A stretch of 64,000 bases of DNA, from the NCBI GenBank assembly GCA_964441775.1, contig CAYTVL010000011.1, positions 82,486 to 146,485 on the forward strand. The letters run 5' to 3'. Positions 17,429-27,208 of this stretch are shown here, piece by piece. Both the position numbers and the translations under genes were made by a program. Within the stretch, counting starts at the first letter, position 1. Each line of letters begins with the position of its first letter. The DNA is from SYOC01 sp964441775. GTDB taxonomy: Bacteria; Desulfobacterota; Binatia; Bin18. Under the pieces are notes generated by a model that did not search any database, was not told where the DNA came from, and saw nothing but the letters and a program-made list of their open reading frames with translations.

Positions 17429-20284
17429 TCAAGCGTAAGCTCGCCTTTGATCCGATACAACTCGGCCTCGTAAAATCGCTCCCCTGTTTTGTCAACGTGG
17501 GCCAGTGCCTCGGCCAATATAGTCAGCCCTTCCTCTATCTGTCCTACTTTTCCATAGGCTTCGGCTAGCGGGGCAAAACCTGATGTCAGTCCCGATTCTT
17601 CCCCTAGAACTCGGTGATCATCCAGGCCTTGGCGTATCTGTGTAATGCCTTCTTCTTCCTGCCCTTGCTGGGTCTGAGCCCCACCCCGCCATATCGTTCC
17701 AACCACCAACCAATACGGGAACCCCTGTTCGGTACAAAGCTCGATGGTCGCCTCTGCACGCTCTCGGGCAAGTTGTCCTTCTCGGCAGCGAATATGAAAC
17801 GAAGCAGCATTTCCCAAAGCAAATGCCAGACTAAGGGGGTGAGACAGCCCTTCGGCCACAGCCACCGCCTCCTGACTCCGCTGCAAGGCCTGCTCTGGAT
17901 AGCCCAGATTCCACAAGGTCCAGGCTGCAAACGATAAACATCCTATCCGCAGGTCAACCGAACCGAGGGGATGCTTCTGAGGATCGTACAGCTCAATTGC
18001 CTGTTCCAAGTGCAGCCATGCCGAGGTCAAATCTCCAACCTGGTACAACGTACACCCTAGTGCAAAGTGAGCTAGGGCGAGAAGGTATTGACCTTGGCTG
18101 CTCTGGGCCAGATGCATCATCTGCTTCGCCAGCTCATGCGCCGTCTGTACCTGCCCTCGGATATAATAAAACGTCCACAGACTAACCAGCATTGAGAAGA
18201 GCTGGGGAGTCTCACCCAACTGCTGGCACAGTTCCCGGGCCCGAGTCACCGCTTTTTCTGCGTCCGGGGCTGCATAACCCTTAACAGCGAACAGGGCATC
18301 ATTGAGAGAGAGTTGTAAGGTAAGCTCTTGCTGGACGTGCTCGGGAGTATTTGTCAGAGTCTTGAGCAGTCCCAGCCCTTTAGTGAGATGAGCAACTGCT
18401 TCTACGTAGGCCGAGCGCTGAGTGGCTCGCTTACCGGCCTTTTGCCAGTAAGGAATTGCTTGTTCTATGAGCCCCGCTTCGGTGTAGTGGTGGGCCAAGA
18501 GTTCGGGCTGCGTCTCTTTGGTTTCTGCGAATTGCGTTTCCAACACGTGGGCGATGTGTCGATGAAGCTGCTGACGACGCCTCTTCAGTAACGATTGATA
18601 GGCCGTGTCCTGAATCAGCGCGTGCTTGAAGAGATACGTTGCGTGCGGTGGCAGACCGCGCTGGTAGAGGAGCTCGGCCTCGACTAACTGCCGTAGCCCC
18701 TGCCGTAAGCGGCTTTCATCTTGGTTGGCGACGGCGTGCAGCAGTTCATAGCTGAACTCGCGCCCGAGGATTGCGCCCAGTTGGGCGATCTCTCGCACCG
18801 GCGCTAACCGATCCAACCTGGCCATCAACGCATCCTGCAACGTGGCCGGAATGCCAAGGTGGAAAGGCGAAATATCTTTCGCCCCTCCGTGTTGTTCCAC
18901 GACACTCTTCGTCAACTCTTCCACAAACAACGGCACGCCGTCGGTCTTGGTGACAATCTGCTGCACGACCTACACTGGCAGGGTGTTGCTTGCCGCGACT
19001 CGCTCCACCATCACCTCAACCTGACTGCGCTCCAAGCGACTGAGCGTCAGTTGCGTGAGATACGAACGTGCCCCCCAGGAGGACGTGAACTCCGGGCGAG
19101 TGGTGAGCAGCGTCAACGTCCTCGTCGTGGGCGCTTGATCGAGTAGCAGTGTGAGCACCTCCAATGTCGAGGGATCAGCCCAGTGTAAATCTTCCCAGAC
19201 GGTGCAGATTGGTTGCTGTTCCGCTTCCTCGATCAGCCACGCTACCAGCGCAGATTGCGTCTTCTCTTTCTGCTTTTGTGGACTGCCTGTGATCGGTGGG
19301 CAGCCTTCAGGATGCGGCAGCGACAACAGGGCCGCGAAGAGTAGGAAGGTTTCTGCTTGAGGGAAGCGATAGCGGTCTAGCGTGTTCCGGAGTTTCTCCA
19401 ACTTCGTCGTGGGCGTATCTTCCCGTGTAAACTGGAGCAGGCGCTGGAGATGATCGATGATCGGATAGAGGGTGCTGTTCTGGTGATAGGGCGAGCAGTG
19501 AAACTCGATGCGGGTGGCGCCTTCGGTGCTGACCTGCTCTTTCAGCTCCTGCACCAAGCGAGACTTGCCGATGCCGGGCTCGCCGCTCACCAGCACTACG
19601 TGGCCGGAGCCTATTTTGGCTTGCGCCCACCGCTGTTGCAAGAGGCCTAGTTCTTCTTCCCGCCCGACCAGTGGCGTTAAACCACCACGAACCGCCGCGT
19701 CAAAACGGCTCTGCGCAGCACTCTCTTGCCCCACGCGATACACGGCCACAGGCGTCGCGAACCCTTTCAGCTCGTGCGGCCCCAGGTCTTCGTACTCGAA
19801 CAAGCCTTGTACGAGACGCTGCGTCACCGCACTCAAGGCCACCGTGTTGGGTGCGGCGACTCCTTGCACTCGCGCGGCCAGATTGGGCGTCTCGCCCAGC
19901 GCCAGCATCTCCCGCTTCTCGCTACTCCCGATTTCACCAATGACCACAGGACCCGTGTGAATGCCAATGCGCACCTGCAGCGGTTTCGGCAACTGGACGG
20001 TTGGAAAAGACAGGCGCTGAATCGCTGCGACGATTCCCAAGGCTGTGCGCACCGCACGCTGAGCATCGTCTTCGTGTGCAGTGGGATAGCCAAAGTAGAT
20101 GAGTAAGCCATCGCCGAGATGTTGGGGCACAAAGCCGCCGTAGCGCTGAATCACTGCCTCGCAGGTCTGATGATAGCGTTGTACGACTGTGTGGTAGTCC
20201 TCAGGATCGAGTTGGGTGGACAGTATCGTGGAGCCCACCAAGTCGCAGAACATAACGGTCAACTGCCGCCGCTCGCCTTCGGCG

Positions 20285-20350
20285 CGTCGAGCGTCACGCA
20301 GTCTTTCAGTCTCACAGTCGGGGTCCGGGGGTTGGGTGGAACGTGGAACG
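20285..20350. repeat. Degenerate 7-8-nt repeats in the cyclase C linker
   Basis: The linker before the cyclase domain carries repeated GTC words spaced 7, 8, 8, 8 and 6 bases apart, then TGGAACG twice at a 7-base interval. The period is less regular than in the other copies, consistent with an older, decayed heptad array. The word GGAACGTGGAACG also appears in copy A. Confidence 0.5.
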
Positions 20351-20591
20351 AGTGAAGCCTCTGTCCACACCAGGCCCCGACCGGCTTCCTCAGCAATCTC
20401 CGGGTGAACAAAGAGCAGTTCATCTTTGAGCGCTTCCAATTGCTCGTCATTCAGAGCAAATTCCAGCTTCAGGGCGCGATAGGAGAGCCGCCCTCGACTG
20501 CGCAGCAGTACACTGATTTTATCTACGACTTCCAGAAACGCCATCGGTTCGCTTTCCTGGACGGCATTATACGAACGGACGCGCTCGCTGC

Positions 20592-21920
20592 CTAGTGCGA
20601 ACCATTGCTCAGGCGATACTGCACGGCGCGCGCGTGCGCCTCAAGCCCCTCCATCTCGGCTAGGCGAGCGATATGTGGACCGAGTCTGGTCATGGCTCGT
20701 GGCGAAGCCTCGATAATATTGGTGCGTTTGAGAAAGTCGTACACGCCTAAGGGCGAGGAAAAGCGAGCTGTACCACCCGTCGGAAGCACGTGATTCGGAC
20801 CGGCAATGTAGTCGCCAAACGGCTCGGTCGACAGATGCCCCAGGAAAATAGCTCCGGCATGATGCAACTCCGACAGCCACGAGCGTGGGTTTTGAACAGC
20901 CAGTTCGAGATGCTCCGGGGCCATTGCGTTCGCGAGGGCGATAACCTCGACTCGGTCACGCGCTACAATCACAGCCCCTTGTTGGCGCATCGCTGCTGAG
21001 GCAATACTGCTGCGCTGTAAATGGGCGAGCTGATCGCCAATCGCTTGCACGATAGCGGCAGCTAAAGTTTCCGAAGTGGTCACACATAGAGGCGCTGCCT
21101 GTTCGTCATGCTCTGCTTGCGAGAGCATATCCGCCGCTACATCCCGGGGCGAGGCGCTGTCATCTGCAATAACCAGGACCTCGCTGGGCCCCGCGATCAT
21201 GTCAATATCTACTTGACCGAAGACTAACCGTTTCGCCGTGGCGACATAAATGTTTCCTGGACCCACAATCTTATCAACGCGTGGAATGGTTTTCGTGCCA
21301 TAGGCTAACGCGGCTACAGCTTGTGCCCCACCGACGCAGAAAAAAGCGTCGGCTCCCGCGATATGAGCTGCGGCGAGGATGCCTGGATGATAGCCCTGCG
21401 GCGAGGGCGGAGAGGCGACGATGATTTCTTTGACGCCAGCGACTTTGGCGGGGATAACATTCATGAGTACCGAGGATGGGTACGCTGCTTTTCCGCCGGG
21501 AACATAGACCCCGACCCGCTGCAACGGCGCAATCCGTTGCCCAAGTGCGACGCCAAGGTCATCACGATACGACCAGCTCGTTTGCCGTTGTTTACGATGA
21601 AACGTAGTAATGCGTTTCGCTGCGATTCGCAGCGCGGCTAGCTCCGCACGCGAGAGCTGGGTGAGCGCCGCCTCCATTTCTTCCTTTGAGAGGGTGAAGG
21701 TGTGTGGAGTTAGACGAACACGATCGAAGGTGTGTGTGTAATCGCGCACCGCCTGGTCCCCGCGTCGTTTGACCTGGGCGATGATGTCGCGAACACTCTT
21801 TTCAATCTGCTCACTCGCGTTCTCGCCACGTAGAAAGAGCCGCCGGAGATGGCGCTGGCAAGATGGATCTGTCGTTTTTAACAACGAAACGACGCGGGTG
21901 TTAGGTTTTTTGGTGGACAT
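20592..21920 (-). CDS. hisD: Histidinol dehydrogenase
   Basis: 442-aa HisD, the zinc enzyme that performs the last two oxidations of histidine synthesis. Recognisable signatures are VYVPGGKAAYPSSVLMNVIPA, KIVGPGNIYVATAKR, DMIAGPSEVLVIAD, the zinc/active-site run SQAEHDEQA, and PEHLEL with FGDYIAGPNHVLPT. Length matches the family. ATG 21920 is 11 bases after the murA stop, so both are in one operon. The usual hisG between murA and hisD is absent here. Confidence 0.97.
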   Translation of the reverse strand: MSTKKPNTRVVSLLKTTDPSCQRHLRRLFLRGENASEQIEKSVRDIIAQVKRRGDQAVRDYTHTFDRVRLTPHTFTLSKEEMEAALTQLSRAELAALRIAAKRITTFHRKQRQTSWSYRDDLGVALGQRIAPLQRVGVYVPGGKAAYPSSVLMNVIPAKVAGVKEIIVASPPSPQGYHPGILAAAHIAGADAFFCVGGAQAVAALAYGTKTIPRVDKIVGPGNIYVATAKRLVFGQVDIDMIAGPSEVLVIADDSASPRDVAADMLSQAEHDEQAAPLCVTTSETLAAAIVQAIGDQLAHLQRSSIASAAMRQQGAVIVARDRVEVIALANAMAPEHLELAVQNPRSWLSELHHAGAIFLGHLSTEPFGDYIAGPNHVLPTGGTARFSSPLGVYDFLKRTNIIEASPRAMTRLGPHIARLAEMEGLEAHARAVQYRLSNGSH

Positions 21921-21931
21921 GCAAGTTTGAG

Positions 21932-23191
21932 TCAGGTTCCTTTCACGCGGCGAATATCGGCCCCGATGCGCGAAAGTTTTTCTTCGATACGTTCGTAGCC
22001 ACGGTCAAGATGATATACACGAGAGACTTCGGTTTCACCCTGGGCGGCGAGCCCGGCGAGCAGCAGCGACACACTAGCGCGGAGGTCCGTCGCCATCACC
22101 TGTGCCCCGGTCAGGTAGGCCACGCCGGTAATTGTGGCGGTGTTACCCTGGACAAGAATGTCGGCCCCCAAACGCACCAGCTCCTGCGCGTGCATAAAAC
22201 GATTCTCGAAAATGGTTTCGGTAATGACGCTCTGACCAACTCCCAACGAAAGCAGCGCCATGATCTGCGCTTGCAAGTCGGTTGGGAAGCCGGGGTAGGG
22301 TAAGGTGGTCAACTGGATGTTGGATGGGCGTCCGTTGCCGATCACGCGGATGCCGTCTTCATGCACGGAGAAGTGGACGCCAGTTTCCTCGAACGTCTGC
22401 AAGAGCGCCTCAAGATGGTCCGCGCGTGCGCCCCGCACAAACACGTCACCCGAAGTGATAGCTCCCGCCGTTAGAAACGTGCCAGCTTCGACACGGTCGG
22501 GAATGACGACGTGCTCTGCGCCGTGCAGTGAGGGAACACCTGCAATCGTGATGGTGCTTGTGCCCGCTCCGCCGATGCGCGCGCCCATCGCACTGAGCAA
22601 CAGCGCCAGGTCGACAACCTCGGGCTCGCGCGCCGCATTGTCGATCACCGTTTCCCCTTTAGCGAGGGTTGCCGCCATCAAGAGGTTTTCCGTGGCGCCG
22701 ACAGAAGGAAAGTCCAGGGGGATATACGCGCCCCGCAGTTCACTGGCCTCAGCCTCGACGTACCCTTGAGATAAACAGATGGAGGCGCCAAGCCGTTGCA
22801 TGCCATCGAGATGGATGTTGACGGGGCGGGCTCCAATCGCGCAGCCTCCCGGCGTCGAGACGCGCGCCCGTCCAAACCGAGCAAGCAACGGCCCCAAGAT
22901 GAGGAACGAGGCGCGCATGGTCTTGACGAGATCGTACGGCGCTTCGACATCGCGCACAAGTTGTGAGGACAGCGCGACTTCATGGTCGTTGACCCAGTCG
23001 TATTGCACCCCGAGGTCCCGAAGCAGTCGCAAGGTTGTGTTGGTGTCCGCGAGTTTGGGAACCCGGCTCAGGCGGCATTCTTCTTCGGTTAATAAGGTTG
23101 CAAAGAGCAGCGGCAGAGCCGCATTTTTCGCGCCGCTGACCGTAATGTCTCCTCGCAGCGGCGTTCCCCCCCGCACCACAATTGTATCCAT
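21932..23191 (-). CDS. murA: UDP-N-acetylglucosamine 1-carboxyvinyltransferase
   Basis: 419-aa MurA, first committed step of peptidoglycan synthesis, transferring enolpyruvate from PEP to UDP-GlcNAc in the cytoplasm. The N-terminal GAKNAALP with Lys, the catalytic Cys in PGGCAIGARPV near residue 115, and GFPTDLQAQ are all present. Fosfomycin should be able to target it because the Cys is retained. It is placed between prmC and hisD, as in many proteobacteria. Confidence 0.97.
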   Translation of the reverse strand: MDTIVVRGGTPLRGDITVSGAKNAALPLLFATLLTEEECRLSRVPKLADTNTTLRLLRDLGVQYDWVNDHEVALSSQLVRDVEAPYDLVKTMRASFLILGPLLARFGRARVSTPGGCAIGARPVNIHLDGMQRLGASICLSQGYVEAEASELRGAYIPLDFPSVGATENLLMAATLAKGETVIDNAAREPEVVDLALLLSAMGARIGGAGTSTITIAGVPSLHGAEHVVIPDRVEAGTFLTAGAITSGDVFVRGARADHLEALLQTFEETGVHFSVHEDGIRVIGNGRPSNIQLTTLPYPGFPTDLQAQIMALLSLGVGQSVITETIFENRFMHAQELVRLGADILVQGNTATITGVAYLTGAQVMATDLRASVSLLLAGLAAQGETEVSRVYHLDRGYERIEEKLSRIGADIRRVKGT

Positions 23192-23248
23192 GTCTCAGCC
23201 CTCCACCCCAAACAATCTCCAAAGACCCCCAATGCTGAAAGTCTTTCT

Positions 23249-24172
23249 TCAGCTTATGCGAAATTCTCCCTTATACGCAACTATGACCCGTTCATGACCG
23301 GCGTAGTCTTGAACGCTGTCGCTCGTTGAAAAGTTGCGTTGCCGGCGAAGGAGAAGGCGGACGTCCTCGGCTTGCCCGGCGCCGACTTCCATAACTAACA
23401 CGCCACTCGATCCAAGGTAGGAAGGAGCTTCGCAGACTAAGCGTCGATAAAAATCGAGCCCGTCATTGCCTCCGTCGAGCGCCGTACGAGGCTCCCAATC
23501 GCGCACCTCGGGTTGGAGCGTGGCCAGGTTAGGCCGGGCGATGTACGGCGGATTCGTCACGATAAGGTCAAACTGTTCGTTTGCCGGAGAGAGCGCGGAA
23601 AACAGGTCACTGTGTTGGAAATGGATACGATCCGAGACGCCGTGACATTGAGTGTTGCCCTGCGCAACCGTCAATGCAGCCTCTGAGATATCGACAGCCC
23701 AGAGTTCCGCGTTGGGCACTTCTTTTGCCAACGCAACCGCGATGCATCCGCTGCCCGTGCCGATGTCCAATATGCGCGGGCGATGAATCTCGCTCTGCGA
23801 CTGCGCTTGGGAAAGAAGCCGCAGTCCTGTCTCCACGAGCAATTCGGTTTCGGGTCGAGGGATGAGGACTTCGGGAGTCACAGTAAATTCGAGCGACCAA
23901 AATTCCCGCACCCCGGTGAGATAATGGAGCGGTTCGCGCTGGGTGCGGTGCTGCACGAGGTTCCAAAATTGTTTGCATTGGTGCGGCGACAATGACGAGG
24001 CAAGGCGTGCATACACACCAGCACGGGTCGTGCCCAGGACGTGGCCGAGTAACACTTCGGCATCGAGACGGGCTGTTGCAATGCCCCGTTCAGCCAACAG
24101 AGTTTCCGCCTGGGCAAGGATCTCTACCATGCGCGAAGCGGTGAGGTCTGATTGAGAACAACGCGCCGACAA
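23249..24172 (-). CDS. prmC: Peptide chain release factor N5-glutamine methyltransferase
   Basis: 307-aa PrmC/HemK, which methylates the Gln of the GGQ motif in release factors. The N-terminal helical domain (ARLDAEVLLGHVLGTTR) is followed by a Rossmann domain with DIGTGSGCIAVALAKE and the catalytic NPPY in VTNPPYIA. The TTG at 24172 follows the prfA stop with no gap and has AAGGCGG upstream. An in-frame ATG at 24130 would still give a full-length family member and is equally plausible. Its substrate gene prfA is directly upstream. Confidence 0.95.
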   Translation of the reverse strand: MSARCSQSDLTASRMVEILAQAETLLAERGIATARLDAEVLLGHVLGTTRAGVYARLASSLSPHQCKQFWNLVQHRTQREPLHYLTGVREFWSLEFTVTPEVLIPRPETELLVETGLRLLSQAQSQSEIHRPRILDIGTGSGCIAVALAKEVPNAELWAVDISEAALTVAQGNTQCHGVSDRIHFQHSDLFSALSPANEQFDLIVTNPPYIARPNLATLQPEVRDWEPRTALDGGNDGLDFYRRLVCEAPSYLGSSGVLVMEVGAGQAEDVRLLLRRQRNFSTSDSVQDYAGHERVIVAYKGEFRIS

Positions 24173-25249
24173 TTAACTGGCCGCCTTGAGCGCTTCGGCT
24201 TGATACGAGGTCACCAGCGCGTCCACGATCGGATCGAGTTCTCCGTCTAACACGCGTTCCAGCGTATGTAGTGTCAGATTCACGCGGTGATCGGTGACGC
24301 GCGATTGCGGGAAGTTGTAGGTGCGGATGCGTTCCGACCGGTCTCCTGAGCCAACCATGCTGCGGCGTGAAGCGGTAATGGCGGCTTGCTGCTCTTCGCG
24401 GGCGCGTTCGAGCAAGCGGGCGCGCAGGATTTTGAGCCCTTTGGCTTTATTCTTGTGCTGTGATTTTTCGTCCTGACACGAGACTACGATGCCCGAAGGA
24501 ATATGCGTGATGCGTACGGCGGAGTCGGTCGTGTTCACGCTTTGTCCACCAGGGCCTGAAGAGCGGAATACATCGATGCGCAAATCTTTCTCATCAATGT
24601 GGACATCCACATCATCGGCTTCCGGAAGCACGGCCACGGTGACGGCGGAAGTGTGGATACGACCCGAGGCTTCCGTTTCCGGCACGCGTTGGACGCGGTG
24701 CACGCCCCCTTCAAATTTGAGGCGACTGTAGGCGCCCTGGCCTTCGATCATGCTGATGATTTCTTTGAACCCGCCGAGACCGGTGGGACTGGCGCTGAGG
24801 ATTTCCAAACGCCAGCGATGAGTTTCCGCGTAGCGGTTGTACATGCGAAACAAGTTGGCGGCGAATAAACTCGCTTCTTCTCCGCCGGTGCCGGCACGGA
24901 TTTCCAAAAGGACGTTTTTCTCGTCGAGCGGGTCTTTGGGGATGAGCAAAAGACGCAGCTCTTCTTCCAAGCGCACATATTTCGCTTGCAGGATGTTTTG
25001 TTCTTCTTGCGCGAGTTCGCGTACCGCTGGATCGCTATCGTCGAGTAGTGGCTGATTTTCTTGTAACTCTTCGCTAGTCTTGCGCCATTCACGAAAACAG
25101 GAGACGATTTCTTCCAGCCCGGACCGTTCCTTCCCCAGACGAGCGTACTCTTTGGAGTTGCTGATGACCTCCGTGCGGCTCAGCAGTTCCTCGAGTTCTT
25201 GATAACGTTTTTCGACTTCGGTGAGTTTATCGAGTAAAGTATCGCTCAT
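24173..25249 (-). CDS. prfA: Peptide chain release factor 1
   Basis: 358-aa RF1, which ends translation at UAA and UAG. The GGQ loop is present in SGPGGQSVNTTDSAVRITH, and the codon-recognition PxT tripeptide appears as PET in VQRVPETEASGR, the RF1 rather than RF2 form. The intact gene shows that UAG should be read as stop in this organism, which bears on the in-frame TAG codons in two cyclase genes. It lies between a terminator after rpmE and prmC. Confidence 0.97.
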   Translation of the reverse strand: MSDTLLDKLTEVEKRYQELEELLSRTEVISNSKEYARLGKERSGLEEIVSCFREWRKTSEELQENQPLLDDSDPAVRELAQEEQNILQAKYVRLEEELRLLLIPKDPLDEKNVLLEIRAGTGGEEASLFAANLFRMYNRYAETHRWRLEILSASPTGLGGFKEIISMIEGQGAYSRLKFEGGVHRVQRVPETEASGRIHTSAVTVAVLPEADDVDVHIDEKDLRIDVFRSSGPGGQSVNTTDSAVRITHIPSGIVVSCQDEKSQHKNKAKGLKILRARLLERAREEQQAAITASRRSMVGSGDRSERIRTYNFPQSRVTDHRVNLTLHTLERVLDGELDPIVDALVTSYQAEALKAAS

Positions 25250-25274
25250 AAGCTGTATCTAGAGACGGATCGCT

Positions 25275-25307
25275 TGCAGAGAAAAGAAAGGCGGTTCGAG
25301 AACCGCC
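25275..25307 (-). terminator. Rho-independent terminator after rpmE
   Basis: On the minus strand GGCGGTTC TC GAACCGCC is an 8-bp perfect stem followed at once by TTTCTTTTCT. It begins 51 bases after the rpmE stop and ends before prfA, so it should limit rpmE transcription into prfA. Confidence 0.8.
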
Positions 25308-25358
25308 CTCATCTTGCTATTGTCAGTGAATAGAAGCAGAAAAACCGGAGTGAGCTGC

Positions 25359-25577
25359 TTACGCTTTGGCCGCGTCGCCGACTTTGCTGTATCGTCTGCG
25401 AAAACGCTCAACGCGTCCTGCTGTATCCACCAGGCGCTGTTTGCCGGTGTAGAACGGATGACATTGGGAACAGAGATCAAGGTGCAGCGTTGGTACAGTC
25501 GAACGAGTTTCAAAGGTATTCCCACAAGCGCATACCACAACGCACTTCTGGTAATTCGGATGGATGCCTTCTTTCAT
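25359..25577 (-). CDS. rpmE: 50S ribosomal protein L31 (zinc-binding form)
   Basis: 72-aa L31. It begins MKEGIHPNYQKCVVVC and carries the zinc-ligand cysteines in CVVVCACGN and CSQCHPFYTGKQ, the C+ paralogue. ATG 25577 is chosen because GGAGG lies 7 bases upstream and the family N-terminus starts there; the frame is open to 25625. The C-terminus (RVERFRRRYSK) is normal. It leads the block continuing prfA-prmC-murA-hisD and is divergent from the M24 peptidase. Confidence 0.95.
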   Translation of the reverse strand: MKEGIHPNYQKCVVVCACGNTFETRSTVPTLHLDLCSQCHPFYTGKQRLVDTAGRVERFRRRYSKVGDAAKA

Positions 25578-25595
25578 TCTAAACCTCCGCTCGCT

Positions 25596-25625
25596 AGTAT
25601 TACCACCTCGCTCCCAGCGTCGCAA
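25596..25625 (-). promoter_or_regulatory. Possible sigma-70 promoter for rpmE
   Basis: On the minus strand TTGCGA, an 18-base spacer and AATACT resemble -35 and -10 boxes, each with four of six consensus bases. The initiation point would fall about 15 bases before the GGAGG of rpmE, in the short divergent region shared with the peptidase gene. Confidence 0.35.
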
Positions 25626-25642
25626 CAGAAAGGGAGAAGCCT

Positions 25643-26821
25643 ATGACGGAACAACGTCTGCGTGAAATTCAGGACGCGCTGCGCCGTGAAGGACCACAGG
25701 GAATAGACGGGTGGTTGTTTTGCGATTTCCGTGGCAGTGACCCGCTAGCATACCGGATTCTTGGGCTTGACGCCAGACAGATTTCGACCCGACGGTGGTA
25801 TTATTTTATCCCCAGTTCTGGAGAACCCGCCGGGATCGTATCCAGCGTCGAACCGCATCGGCTGGATGCGCTGCTTGGCGCCAAACGAGTGTTTCTCTCC
25901 TGGCAACAGCTCCATGCCGCTTTGGCTGACACACTGCACGGCGCACGACGTGTAGCGATGCAGTATTCGCCAGGCAACGCCATTCCCTATGTGTCCCGGG
26001 TGGATGCTGGGACCATTGAACTGGTGCGCCAGTGCGGCGTTGAAGTGTTTTCTTCAGCAGACTTGGTGCAGCGGTTCGAGGCGGTCTGGTCCGCTGAGCA
26101 ATGGCAGAGCCATCTGCGCGCCGCCGCTGGGGTGCGCGCCACGGTCGATGAAGCTTTTGCCTATATTCGCCAAAACAGGCCAGTGTCGGAATATGCCGTG
26201 CAGCAGTTTATTTTGCAGAATTTTGCCGCTCGCGGCTTGGTGGCGAATCATCCGCCGATTGTGGCGATCAATGCTCATAGCGCCGATCCCCATTTTGAGC
26301 CCGCGCCCGATTCCGGGGTGATTCGTCCTGGTGATTTCGTTTTGATCGATTTGTGGGCAAAGGAGCCGGACGGTGTATACGCGGACTATACCTGGACGGG
26401 CTTTATGGGCAATGAAATTCCTGCGCGTTGCCAGGAAATTTTCACGCTCGTGCGCGACGCTCGTGATGCGGCCATTGCGTTTGTCAAAGAGCGGATCAGC
26501 AGAGAACAATCGTTCCACGGCTATGAAGTCGACGCCGCTGCACGCAAGGTCATTACCGACGCTGGCTATGGCGATTATTTCGTACATCGCACAGGGCACT
26601 CGATCGGCGAAGAAGTGCACGGCAACGGCGCCAACATGGACGGCTTGGAAACGCAAGACGAACGGCGGGTATTACCGGGTACTTGTTTTTCCATCGAGCC
26701 AGGCGTTTATCTGCCCGGTGAATTCGGCGTGCGCAGCGAGGTCAATGTCTACGTGAGTGAACGAGAGGCGATCGTAACCGGAACACCTATGCAAACGGAA
26801 TTGGTGCGGATTCTGGCATGA
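25643..26821 (+). CDS. M24-family metallopeptidase (Xaa-Pro aminopeptidase-like)
   Basis: 392-aa pita-bread-fold peptidase. The N-terminal creatinase-like domain (about 1-150) is followed by a catalytic domain in which the metal ligands are visible: Asp in VLIDLWAK and YADYTWTG, His in HRTGHSIGEEVHG, Glu in CFSIEPGVYLPG and Glu in VRSEVNVYV. Members remove N-terminal residues before proline or act on related amide bonds. GGGAG lies 6 bases upstream of ATG 25643. It is divergent from rpmE and 84 bases before a small unknown gene on the same strand. Confidence 0.92.
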   Translation: MTEQRLREIQDALRREGPQGIDGWLFCDFRGSDPLAYRILGLDARQISTRRWYYFIPSSGEPAGIVSSVEPHRLDALLGAKRVFLSWQQLHAALADTLHGARRVAMQYSPGNAIPYVSRVDAGTIELVRQCGVEVFSSADLVQRFEAVWSAEQWQSHLRAAAGVRATVDEAFAYIRQNRPVSEYAVQQFILQNFAARGLVANHPPIVAINAHSADPHFEPAPDSGVIRPGDFVLIDLWAKEPDGVYADYTWTGFMGNEIPARCQEIFTLVRDARDAAIAFVKERISREQSFHGYEVDAAARKVITDAGYGDYFVHRTGHSIGEEVHGNGANMDGLETQDERRVLPGTCFSIEPGVYLPGEFGVRSEVNVYVSEREAIVTGTPMQTELVRILA

Positions 26822-26905
26822 ACTTGCTTCACCCTTCACGTTTTCTGTTGAATCGGATAAGTATCACCCACAACGAAGAGTTTCTCGGGCAAGGAAAACA
26901 TCTGT

Positions 26906-27208
26906 ATGGCAAAAGTCTGGTTTGCGCGACGACAGAATCGTCTCGTCGCCTTGGGTGGGAAGCCGGTGTACGAAGGAGAGCTAGAGGCTCTCATCTGGCC
27001 GCTCGACATCGGGCTCCATCGCTACTTTACCAATAAACCATTAGTGATCGAGGACGAACCACTTCCCCACACTTTCTCTCCTAATGATATGGTGCTCGTC
27101 GAAGTGACAACGGACGACGTCGTGGCTGGGACGAACTATCGAGTGGGATTCTACTCCTCTCCGTACTCGCCGAAGGCGGCGAGTGAACGGTTGCACTTGA
27201 CACATTAA
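26906..27208 (+). CDS. Hypothetical protein, 100 aa
   Basis: Not recognised. It begins MAKVWFARRQNRLVALGGKP, continues with an aromatic and acidic segment, and ends ASERLHLTH. There is no signal peptide, TM or Cys motif. The composition (many Trp/Tyr/Val, regular hydrophobic alternation) suggests a small beta-rich protein. AAGGAAA lies about 9 bases upstream of ATG 26906. It follows the M24 peptidase by 84 bases and overlaps the convergent acyl-CoA synthetase stop by 4 bases, a layout consistent with a real gene. Confidence 0.6.
   Translation: MAKVWFARRQNRLVALGGKPVYEGELEALIWPLDIGLHRYFTNKPLVIEDEPLPHTFSPNDMVLVEVTTDDVVAGTNYRVGFYSSPYSPKAASERLHLTH

Larger units (their letters stand above)
17161..20544 (-). 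pseudogene. Cyclase - AAA ATPase - TPR regulator with one in-frame amber codon (copy C)
   Basis: Full-length paralogue of copy A (1127 codons) in a single frame, broken only by TAG at 18970-18972. Before the stop are the N-terminal helical domain (GRLSYRALKLEF), a cyclase domain with FCDLVGST and GDGLLIYFG, and an ATPase with GEPGIGKS and TVWEDLHWAD. After it come TKTDGVPLFVEEL and the TPR region. Aligning AASNTLPV*VVQQI with copy A puts the stop at a Glu position, so GAG to TAG explains it. A GTG two codons after the stop (18966) could start a separate 601-aa product, but no ribosome site is evident. ATG 20544 has AGGAAAG about 7 bases upstream. The gene sits between hisD and hisB. Confidence 0.82.

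Noticed and set aside
22305..23297. Two plus-strand frames opposite murA
   Set aside because: Ser/Arg/Thr-rich antisense translations with no domain; murA is unambiguous.
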